A DNA stretch of 64,000 nucleotides from Asterias rubens (lineage: Eukaryota; Echinodermata; Asteroidea; Forcipulatida; Asteriidae), in NCBI RefSeq assembly GCF_902459465.1, contig NC_047082.1, positions 1,054,001-1,118,000 on the forward strand, written 5' to 3'. The first letter of the stretch is position 1; each line of letters starts with the position of its first letter. Made by a program: the position numbers and the translations under genes. Of the stretch, positions 10,701 to 18,197 are shown one piece after another. The notes beneath the pieces are model-generated. The model was not told the origin of the DNA and did not search any database. It saw nothing but the letters and a program-made list of their open reading frames with translations.

Positions 10701-13700
10701 TACCTCCCCAACTTAAACATAAATATAATAATATATCGTCTCCTGATGAGGACTAGAGCAAGCTAGTCGAAACGTTGAGACCAATTAAGAACTCAGTCCA
10801 CGGTAGTGAAACTAATAACAAGAAGTCCCCTCGATCCACTAAAGCTAAAGTAGTCCCGCCGTCATTAACCTTTGGATTAATTACATTAATCCCTCCCTCC
10901 CTTTCAATTTTAATTTGTTGGCAAATATTCTCCTTAATGCTTCTTATTAGTCTCAAGTGTGTGGAGGCAGAAGACGAACCGGTCACAAAATCTACAGAGC
11001 TCGTTCTACAGCTCAGTTGTTTCATCACTCAGGAAGTAAAGTACATTCACACAGGACTGAAAAATGTAAGAAAAATATCTGTTTCGGGTTTGGAAACTCA
11101 TCTTTTGAGAGGGCAAGGCTATTTTTCATATTGTAAAGGGCACTTCCATTGAACAACCTTCAATAAGTCTATGGGAAAGTTTTGAAGGGGCACCAAGGCC
11201 AAGACCATGAGCAACGGACCTTTGTGGTCCATTTCGAAATGACGGCTTCAGTTTTGGATTCGGCTTCAGGCTAGCTTGGCTTCAGACGAGAGGACGGAAC
11301 CTAAAGCTGAATCCAAAGCCGAAGCCGTCATTTCGAAAAGAGCCTAGGTGTAATTCCAGGCTTGCTGTTCAGATGTCAGGAATTTTCAATGGCATTTTTG
11401 AAGTGCTTTATAACGATGATGTTGAATGGTCACACAGTAGGAGGGTTGACTGTGTAGATGCATTCCCCACATGACACCATATAATAATAAATAATGGAAT
11501 CATATTGTGGACAAGCATGGTTATCTACCTTTTACTCAAACCAACCCATGGTGGATGATATTGAATGGCCAGTCAGTAGGAAGGTTGACTGTGTACTCCG
11601 TAGATATTGAAAGGTTAGAGAATAGGAGAGTATTTTATGCAACACATAAATTTGTGATTATTTATATCATTTGTCTTTGTAATATGTTTTATTTCAAAAA
11701 ATACACTAGACTGAGTAAGTTTTAAATAGTTTGGGTTTGAAAAAAAAAACAATTATTGACTCAATGTTTCAATATTTTTTATTTCATGCAGAGACTCATG
11801 GAAAATATTGAAAAGACTTCACCAACCCTAAAGAGAGACGCCCAGTACATTAAAGAGGTAATGGAAATCAGAATCTCAATTATATATATATGTTTGGTTT
11901 GAGATAACACCATGTGTGTATCTACTTGCCAGGTAGAGTTTGTTCTTAGAGAACTGTCTTGCTTTATTCTACTACCGCGAAGAAGTGTTATCGGATGTTC
12001 GGGAGACTTCTCAGTTCTGAAAAGAACTGTCCTGCTTGTTAACTATTACCCGGGCGGATGGTATAGAAAATTGGCTAGGACTACTACTTTAGCTTATAGG
12101 ATCGTAAATAAATGCACTACCGCGGAGTCAGTTCTTGAATTGGTCTCAGATTCCACTAGCTTGCTCTAGTCATCGTTACGGAGACTGAAGAGATAAGAGA
12201 GAAGCGGGCTTATTAATGGGAACATCACACCAAGTTTTTGTAGAGAAGACAATGAAGTCTACATTTTCAAGAATTGTGTTGAAAGTGTGCACCGCAAAAC
12301 GTAGGGTGCGTTCGATTAGCTTCCCTGTGTCGACCCCACGGTGCTCTTTCGGGTGAGCCCCTGACAAGCGCTAACCGAACAATCACTCACACTCTAGTAG
12401 CGACGTCATGCACCTGGGGCCAGCCCCCAAGTGACCCGTTCCACAAGCAGGGCACTTGGGGCTGTCCCTGGAATTGGAATGACGTACTGGGGGCAGATCG
12501 GGGTAGACCCGGGGAAGCTTATCGAACCGCACCAAACCTTTTGGATGTCTGGCTAATGATTTCTTGCGTTGTCTGTTTTTCTTTTCAGTCGCATATCAGT
12601 CGTCTTCCAGCTTACCTTACTATACAGATGGTTCGATTCTACTATAAAGAAAAGGAAGCTATCAGTGCCAAGATATTGAAGGTAAAAGATCTCCCTATGG
12701 CTCTCCTCCACTTGGCCCTGTCTGTCGCGTCCCTTGCATTGACTCCAAGCAGTTGCATGTCAATCGACACGGAGCTCTGCCATGTCTTGCGTGATCGGCT
12801 ATAATGAATGTGGGCCCACCCAATTACATTGGCACACCTCTTGACCCAGTTGGCAGCCTCCTTTCTCTCCACATGACCAAACCACCTCAGCCTGTGCCTC
12901 CTCAATACGGTGCCAATCCCCTCCACTCCGACTCTCCTCCTCAGTTCATCACTTGACAGCCTGTCGGCCAGAGACACCCCACACATCCCACCTGATCTTT
13001 CTCGTCTCTGCTCGTTCCATGTGCTCCACCCTTGTGGGCCATGTCTTCCCGCCCTGCACCATGCAGGTTAACATTGACGTTACCAAATGACATCCTTCAA
13101 TTCCATTGACAGGATGTGAAGTTCCCCATGGTCCAGCGTATTTGACCTGTGTCAGTTGACTATCACCAGTACCAGTTAACAGACAGTTTATAACAGTTAA
13201 AACAGTTTTCTATAACCAAATGTTTGGGACACCTCTCAGCGAATCAATGTTTTTCAGAGGTGCCCAGCAGCTTCCAACAAAAAATAATAACTAATTGATG
13301 AAAAATAAATAGCAACATCTTCCAATCTCTTTGACAGGATGTGAAGTTCCCAATGGTCCTAGATGTATTTGACCTTTGTACCCCTGAGCTGAAGGAGAAG
13401 CTGCTTCCGATCCGAGGCAAGTTTAAGGAGATGGAAGACAGGAAACTGGAGGAAGCGGCTAAGGTAAGACTCAAGATTGTTATTAAAGACAGTGTAACAT
13501 ATTACCTATAATATCACCTGTTACGATCATGTTTTAGCAAACCAGAACTGGCGAGAGGTGTATTACAAGAATTATAAGATGTGGTTGATTTCTGATAAAC
13601 AGTCGATAAAATAACTCCTTTTAGTATTGGATGTTGACAAAATAATTCCCTCGCCAATGTGCAATAGCTCGGGGAGATGATATGGTCTATCATCCCTCAA

Positions 13701-15571
13701 ATCATTACATATTTGTAAACTTTTGAAAGTTGTATTAAACAGGGCTCATTGGTGAGGGAATTATTTTGTCAACTTTCACTACTGAGGGGCTGTTCATCTG
13801 AAAATAAACAACATCTTAGGTTTTTTTTCTGGTGTTGATTTAGGTCATGTGAAAACAATTCTGGTCCAAAAATCAATTTAAGCTACAAGGTATGTGGTCT
13901 TGTGGGTTTCCCCCAAAATTGAGTTCTGGTAAACGGACGTAAAAGTCTTGGTTAAATATGTTTACCACTGGGTTTGTTTGTTTTTTCCTCCCTCACATCT
14001 TGATGGTAATGGTTGCTTGTTGTTGTTGATCAAACAATTTAATTGAAAACTGATTTGTTTGTAGTTGAAGCAAGCAGGAAACAAAGTACCGCCAAGTGAA
14101 AAGACAGAATCTGCAAAACTGTTGCCGTACGATTTCCCAGACGGTAAGTTAGAGCCGCCAATCGCCCTGATTCTGAAGATCTGTGCTCTTCCTGATTCTT
14201 TTGAAGGTCCCCTGAAAATAAACCAATCTTTTCATGTGAAAATCTCACTGATTATGGAAAACAAAAGTTCTTTTATTTTGAATTGTAAATACCTTCCGGA
14301 CTTGGGACATCAGGGTGCTTCCAACCAATCTCCCCAATGAATCCCTACTCACTGTAATTGAAGATAAATGTGATATAATTTACCTGTAGAAGTTATAACT
14401 TCATTAGTCGTCATGTTTTTGAGTGAAAGTCGCAGAGCAATGTTTTCAGGAGAGTCGGGTAAATCTGTTAAAACAATTTCATCGAGACAAAAATTATTTT
14501 CGTGACAGTTTTACTCATTTCTCAAAACTACAGCACATCAGCAATGAGTGAAAATCACAGAGCAATGTTTTCAGGAGAGCCGCGTAAATCCGTTGTACAT
14601 GCTAAACTAATTTTGACTCATTTCTAAAAAACTACAGCACATCTGCAAATAATACTATAAGGGAAGCTTTCTACCATCATTATCTTTGAACCTTGTAAGT
14701 TTAATGTAAATCTGTGGATATTGTGTTTGTGTTGTGCAAAAAGTACCCTTTAAAGGTTGAAGCACCTCTTTAATGTTTCTTTTTGTCTTTTTCTTAAGAT
14801 GTGGGAAGCAACAACAGTGGATATTACCAGCTCCAGGCAGTCTTGACCCATCAAGGGAGATCCAGTTCCTCTGGTCATTATGTAGGCTGGGTCAAAAGGA
14901 AAGAAGGTATGGACTCCCTGATAAAGATCTCACTTAAATTCAACGCCTTCAAAACACTGCTGCTCGTTTCTTGCTTGCCTCGTTTCTTGCTTGCCGCGTT
15001 CTTACCATTATACCGGTACTAATAAAATTGAATTGGCTCTACACTTGAACACTTCAAACTCCTGCATCTTTATCCGAACTTGTTCACTATTATTCCACTA
15101 CTCGGACTTAATGATCACCTCAATTGTGATTACTTACCACAACTACAAGAGCTTGTTCCTTATTTTATGGTCAAAGATCATTCTCTTACGCTGCTCCATT
15201 TCTCTGCGCCAGGTAGTCTGTACACTGTTTAAAGTCTCTGTTAGAACCCAATTTGTTTGAAGCTGTAATCTGCTTACTCGTGAAGGTGCAGTTTCTCATA
15301 AAGAAAACGCTGCCTGAAGCTGAACAAGAAATTGCTGTCTTTATTAAATGTTTTATTTTGTTATTTATTCTCTTTAAAAAATCTCTTTCCTTGTTGTTTT
15401 ATTTCAGACGAGTGGATCAAATTTGATGACGACATCGTCTCGCTCATTTCGTCGGAGGACATCTTGAAGCTGTCTGGTGGTGGGGATTGGCACTGTGCCT
15501 ATGTCTTACTCTACGGCCCCCGAAGATTGGAAGAGCCCCCGAAAGTTGAAGAGCCAATGCAGGAGAACTAA
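4770..15571 (+). CDS. USP14: USP14 / Ubp6 proteasome-associated deubiquitinase, complete (13 coding exons)
   Basis: Exons: 4770-4785, 7609-7784, 8546-8650, 8960-9063, 9639-9831, 10305-10459, 10951-11065, 11792-11857, 12589-12681, 13338-13463, 14065-14143, 14799-14906, 15408-15571. All introns are GT/AG and the frame closes exactly at 500 codons including stop (499 aa; human is 494). Residues 1-75 are the ubiquitin-like domain (KWGKEKY, FALTGVQPDRQKVMLKG) that docks on proteasome Rpn1. The USP fold follows, with Cys box GLKNLGNSCYLNATVQCL (Cys113), His box SSSSGHYVGW (His436), and Asp452 in KFDDD as the likely third catalytic residue. C-terminal GGGDWHCAYVLLYGPRR is strongly conserved. The known role is trimming ubiquitin chains from substrates at the 26S proteasome. 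Introns are full of foldback repeats and LINE debris, but no exon is disrupted. Confidence 0.96.
4924..6003. repeat. Large near-perfect palindrome (~490-bp arms) in USP14 intron 1
   Basis: The left arm (about 4924-5412) reads GACCTAGTTGCGATAATCG inwards. The right arm (about 5528-6003) is its reverse complement, ending CGATTATCGCAACTAGTCGA. The arms differ by few substitutions and one indel of about 11 bases near 5240/5680. A loop of about 115 bp with ATGTACATGTAC and GT-rich sequence separates them. Smaller palindromes (CCCTCC...GGAGGG) are nested inside. CATGTCGA occurs just outside both ends (4918-4925 and about 6015-6022), a possible target duplication. All ORFs here are mirror-image artefacts. 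It is probably a foldback transposon. Confidence 0.88.
6041..6665. repeat. Three tandem foldback MITE copies, 'TTTCCGTATGGCGCCACCAC' family
   Basis: The copy at 6050-6172 has inverted ends: AAGTTTCCGTATGGCGCCAC, and GTGGCGCCATACGGAAAGTT at the right. Two decayed copies follow at about 6370-6490 and 6520-6660, the last ending GGTGGCAGGATACAGAAACT. A further degenerate copy is near 46785. The family fits a short non-autonomous DNA element. Confidence 0.75.
6779..6856. repeat. Compact 78-bp hairpin in USP14 intron 1
   Basis: CCAAATTGTCTTTAATTATC and CCCAAAGCAA pair with TTGCTTTGGGGATATTAAAG and ACAATTTGG across a loop of about 14 bases. The stem is about 32 bp with one or two mismatches. Either a miniature foldback element or a precursor-like hairpin; no mature small-RNA evidence can be read from DNA. 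Confidence 0.65.
7378..7566. repeat. Foldback repeat, 'GGCCGAGTCACACTGCAG' family
   Basis: The left end AAGGCCGAGTCACACTGCAG is mirrored by CTGCAGTTTGACTCGGCCTT at the right. Inner arms ATTCTATTGGTTGAAT and ATTCAACCAATAGAAT also pair. A related copy lies at 49573-49735. It ends about 40 bp before USP14 exon 2. Confidence 0.75.
7609..7784 (+). CDS. USP14: USP14 coding exon 2 (ubiquitin-like domain)
   Basis: The exon encodes nearly all of the ubiquitin-like fold, from V6 to KLKD64, including KAQIFALTGVQPDRQ and MLKG. The acceptor is accttcag and the donor is GAC|gtaagt. Confidence 0.95.
7838..7965 (+). mobile_element. Decayed LINE 3'-end fragment (matches 20640-20770)
   Basis: TTTTTCTTCAGCTGC, TGGAACTCTCTACC and CTTAATCTTAGATCTTGTC match the end of the reverse-transcriptase-like fragment at 20400-20815. 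Part of the interior is deleted here. This is a truncated relic with no function. Confidence 0.6.
8960..9063 (+). CDS. USP14: USP14 coding exon 4 (catalytic Cys box)
   Basis: Encodes FEMAAGLKNLGNSCYLNATV and onward to ELRDVLKK. The NSCYLNATVQ segment is the USP Cys box with nucleophile Cys113. The exon ends in phase 2 (AA|gtaaga), completed by G at 9639 to give Lys. Confidence 0.95.
9415..9565. repeat. Foldback MITE, 'CATACTTCCTGCGAATGC' family
   Basis: GTTTCATACTTCCTGCGAAT at the left pairs with CATTCGCAGGAAGTATGAAC at the right. The same ends occur at 1321-1477 and 59510-59608. It sits in USP14 intron 4. Confidence 0.8.
9890..10255 (+). repeat. Dispersed repeat in USP14 intron 5 (family shared with intron 11)
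   Basis: Shares an ordered series of blocks with 14320-14760: ATGAATCCCTACTC, CACAGAGCAATGTTTT, TTTTACTCATTTCTCAAAA, AAGCTTTCTACCATCATTAT and AAATCTGTGGA. Two diverged copies of one element in two introns of the same gene. Confidence 0.7.
10740..10795. repeat. Dispersed 'GTCGAAACGTTGAGACCAAT' repeat end
   Basis: GATGAGGACTAGAGCAAGCT followed by AGTCGAAACGTTGAGACC is repeated in reverse at about 12110-12175. It resembles the GATCGAAACGTCGAG segment at 41015-41130. Probable end of a mobile element; the family is not identified. Confidence 0.5.
11090..11620. repeat. Repeat cluster in USP14 intron 7
   Basis: Three parts. About 11100-11230 is a degenerate copy of the 'GGAGGCCATGGCCTCC' element (GGGGCACCAAGGCCAAGACC). 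About 11231-11338 is a strong hairpin: TTTCGAAATGACGGCTTC pairs with GAAGCCGTCATTTCGAAA. About 11410-11620 holds two copies of a block with CAGTAGGAGGGTTGACTGTG, also found downstream of MRGBP. Confidence 0.7.
11925..12175. repeat. Dispersed repeat in USP14 intron 8
   Basis: Contains CAGGTAGAGTTTGTTCTTAG and CTGTCTTGCTTTATTCTACT, which recur in reverse at about 53010-53068 in the TRPN1 gene. Its right end is the inverse of 10740-10795. Probably one mobile family with recognisable ends. Confidence 0.6.
12690..13070 (-). mobile_element. LINE reverse-transcriptase C-terminal relic
   Basis: Minus-strand translation includes MCGVSLADRLSSDELRRR then RRHRLRWFGHVERK, the characteristic tail of many non-LTR retrotransposon polymerases. 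It is preceded in a shifted frame by RVEHMERAETRKIRW. The shift near 12985 and the missing remainder show it is dead. It lies antisense in USP14 intron 9, just after exon 9. Confidence 0.8.
13106..13154 (+). pseudogene. Decoy copy of the USP14 exon 10 acceptor and first codons
   Basis: The 49 bases from TTGACAGGATGTGAAGTTCC match the true exon 10 start at 13331-13380 at roughly nine in ten positions, including the AG acceptor. If used, the reading would be DVKFPMVQRI and then a stop. The copy breaks off after TTTGACCTGTGT. It is a local partial duplication about 225 bp upstream of the functional exon. Confidence 0.75.
13632..13777. repeat. Foldback repeat in USP14 intron 10
   Basis: GTTGACAAAATAATTCCCTC at the left is the exact inverse of GAGGGAATTATTTTGTCAAC at the right, with about 100 bp between. 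The GCCAATG/CATTGG segments extend the pairing. Confidence 0.8.
14320..14760 (+). repeat. Dispersed repeat in USP14 intron 11, with internal duplication
   Basis: Second copy of the family at 9890-10255. CACAGAGCAATGTTTTCAGG occurs twice (near 14433 and 14556), followed each time by ACTCATTTCTMAAAAACTAC-like sequence. This shows a duplication of about 120 bp inside the copy. Confidence 0.65.
14799..14906 (+). CDS. USP14: USP14 coding exon 12 (catalytic His box)
   Basis: Encodes VGSNNSGYYQLQAVLTHQ, then GRSSSSGHYVGWVKRKE. The GHYVGW His (residue 436) is the general base of the USP triad. Both boundaries split codons (G|AT Asp before, G|AC Asp after) and match USP14. Confidence 0.95.
15408..15571 (+). 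CDS. USP14: USP14 coding exon 13 (last coding exon)
   Basis: Encodes DEWIKFDDDIVSLISSEDIL, then KLSGGGDWHCAYVLLYGPRR, ending PMQEN and TAA. The acceptor is tatttcag. It contains the probable catalytic Asp452. Confidence 0.95.
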
Positions 15572-15664
15572 CCTCATGAATATTCAAAGGGGGAGGTCAG
15601 CAGAATCCATTCCAGATGTGTCCGACTTGACGGCTTTTGGGAGCGGCTATGGATGGATCGCTTA
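15572..15664 (+). other. Start of USP14 3' untranslated region
   Basis: Non-repetitive sequence directly after the TAA. No convincing AATAAA was found in the next few hundred bases, so the mRNA end is not placed. Confidence 0.4.
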
Positions 15665-16880
15665 ATACCCATTTCAGACAGGCGCTACAGAGTCGCTCCA
15701 AACTAAATTCTGAGCTAAGTACATGAATTGTTTGACATCTGAGACAGTTAGGAGTGACTGGACGCGCTAGAAGTCTAAAGATCGACTTTTTCAGTCGTTT
15801 GGAACAACTCTGGAGCGCCTTGGTTTCAGACATTGGTCTTGTCATGAGCATAATGTAAGTGTTAGGTTAAGTTTGCCTGTCTACAGCTGTCTGAAACCAA
15901 AATTTATGTGGGTCGACCTAGAGTCACTCCTAATCTTTCTGGTTCGGCACGACACTGGCACGCCTGTCTTAAGTGGGTGTTAAAGGCCTATTCATTTACA
16001 TTGTTGCTGAATCCAATCGCTGTAGCCATAGCCGTTTCATTTGGCCATTGACTGGACAATCATGGAAGCTTAGACTGCCCCTAGTAAAACCTAGCCACAG
16101 CCATTTATTTTGAGCGCATTCAGTTGACCTGTGGTTGACCTCCGACTTGTTCACTACCTACCTTAATGAGACCGAGGAACAAAATAGAAAAGGGAAGAAA
16201 AACCAGGCTGAATGAGAAAGGGTGTGACTGCCCTATGTTCCAACACCCTTGCAGGTATATTCTGACAACCCAATGATCCTTTAACGCATTGTCATCTGTA
16301 CTTTAGGGTAAGGGTTAGGATTAGGAAAGGGTGTCTGAACATACAGTGTAGGTGTGTATGGGAGCGTCTCAAAACTCGGCAAGCCTGATGCTTCACAGAG
16401 AGGCAACAAAGGCGATTGCCTCCATGCCCCATAAATTATGTGGAGATAAGCCTATTATACTGCTGACAACGCTATTTGTATATCTCCCATGACCTTTACT
16501 AGGTCACGGGGATAGACAAATTGCGTTGTCAGCAGTAACAGACATGCGTAGCTGCAATTTGGAATAGGCTTATAGCTTGGGAACTAATAATTATGCTGTC
16601 ATTGCATGCTGTTTAACTCTGCTCGTGTTACGACTGCTAATGTCTGCAGTTCATCACTCCACATTCTCTCTGTGTGTATTTAAAAACTCTCAATGACAAG
16701 GGCGCAATTTCATAGAGCTGCAGTACAAAAATTACATAAGCACAACCAAACTATTTTATTACTAGAATAGGGTTACCAACAAACTACAATGTCAAATGTA
16801 CAACTTATGTTTGCTTATGCTTAGCAGAATTTGGTTTAAAGCAATGTTTCCTGTTGAGGCATCCCTATGAATTTGGGCCC
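15665..16880. repeat. Repeats between USP14 and MRGBP
   Basis: At 15672-15970, TTTCAGACAGGCGCTACAG opposes GGCACGCCTGTCTTAAGTGG, a long foldback. At 16426-16590, ATAAGCCTATTATACTGCTG opposes GTTGTCAGCAGTAAC and AATAGGCTTAT. At 16700-16880 there is another 'CAATTTCATAGAGCTGC' copy. A tract near 16310-16330 (GGTAAGGGTTAGGATTAGG) is telomere-like by chance. No gene seen. Confidence 0.6.
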
Positions 16881-17156
16881 TGAAATTTATCATTGAATAG
16901 CCCTCTACTTATAAAGTGATGTGATGAGCAACCAGTATAGTTCAATGTCTTGCTCAATGCTCATGGACATGCCAAGTGTCATGGCCGGGATTCGAACGTA
17001 CACCCTGATGACTCCGCACCAGAACTTGAGTCCGAATCACTTAACCACTCAGCAGTATGGTCAGTATGCTCTGAGCTTATTTTGTTCTGAGAGATCTTTT
17101 GCTTCAAACATTTGAGGTCGGGTCAAGTGAACTTATTTAGAAAATGAGGAACTCGC

Positions 17157-17535
17157 AGGCAGTGGACACTTGGTAATTACTCAAAACAATTATTAGCATA
17201 AAACCTTACTTGGTAATGAGTAATGGGGAGCTGTTGATAGTATAAAACATTGTGAGAAACGGCTCACTCTGAAGTAACGTAGTTTTCGAGAAAGAAGTAT
17301 TTTCCAAGAATTTAATTTGAAGACCTCAGATTTCGAATTTGAGGTCTCGAAATCAAGCATCAGAAAGCACACAACTTCGTGTGACAGGGGTGTTTTTTCT
17401 TTCATTATTATCTCGCAACTTCGACGACCAATTGAGCTCAAATTTTCACAGGTTTGTTATTTTGTGCACATGTTGAGACACACAAAGTGAGAAGACTGGT
17501 CTTTGACAATTACCAATAGTTTCCAGTGTCTTAAG
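17157..17535. mobile_element. TTAA-type palindromic MITE, copy 1
   Basis: The left end GGCAGTGGACACTTGGTAAT and right end ACAATTACCAATAGTTTCCA are inverted relatives. Internal landmarks are shared with the other copies: ACATTGTGAGAAACGGCTC, TTTCATTATTATCTCGCAA and GAGATACACCAA-like. The flanking TTAA is lost at the left and degraded to CTTAAG at the right, suggesting an old copy. Confidence 0.8.
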
Positions 17536-18197
17536 GGGCTGCAGTCCAAGGTTATAGTGTATCTGTCACTAAGGAGACTCGTGCCCTTTCATATTAATAT
17601 TTTGCTTTTAAAAACAGAGGTGGTTCTGCAGAGTCGAAAAGGTTCTGTGGCAATGGTTTTATATTGAAAAGGGAAATAGTTGAATCCCATCAAGAAGTTA
17701 TTAATTATTACAACTTTCATGAATTTGATTCATTGTTTATTGCTGTAAACATAATGTGTTAAGGAATTCTATTTGATCCAATTAAATACAGCCTTGTATA
17801 AATTGAAACAAGTGTGCGAGGTTTTTCATTTTAGAAATGTTTGAAAAAGTAATTACCAAAAATGTCCTGGGGATGCAATTTTTTTATTTTTGGTCGAACA
17901 AAGACAATTATTTTGACCAGTGGGAGATTTGTACCTGCTACCTACTGATTAATGATTTGTTCAAACCTCGACAGTAAACTTTCTTCTAACTCAAAATGAT
18001 TAAGTAGTTGATATGACATTTTACTTTGTAAGTTTTAGTAAAAACATACCGCCAAACTTATATAGCGCCCTCTTGTGACTTGTAGTTGTGCCATTTAATT
18101 TGTACTCGTGCTTTGTGTCGGAGCTGTACACACGTTTATTTTCACACAATCCAAAGTTGTCGTTTTCACATAATTTTACTGATTTTGTGATCTGAGA
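17536..18197. other. Intergenic and MRGBP upstream region
   Basis: AT-rich DNA leading into the MRGBP start codon. The last 180 bases should contain the MRGBP promoter and 5' leader, but I can name no specific factor site or TATA box. Confidence 0.4.

Noticed and set aside
16310-16335. Telomere-like GGGTTAGG tract
   Set aside because: Only one or two degenerate units (GGTAAGGGTTAGGATTAGG); too short for an interstitial telomere.
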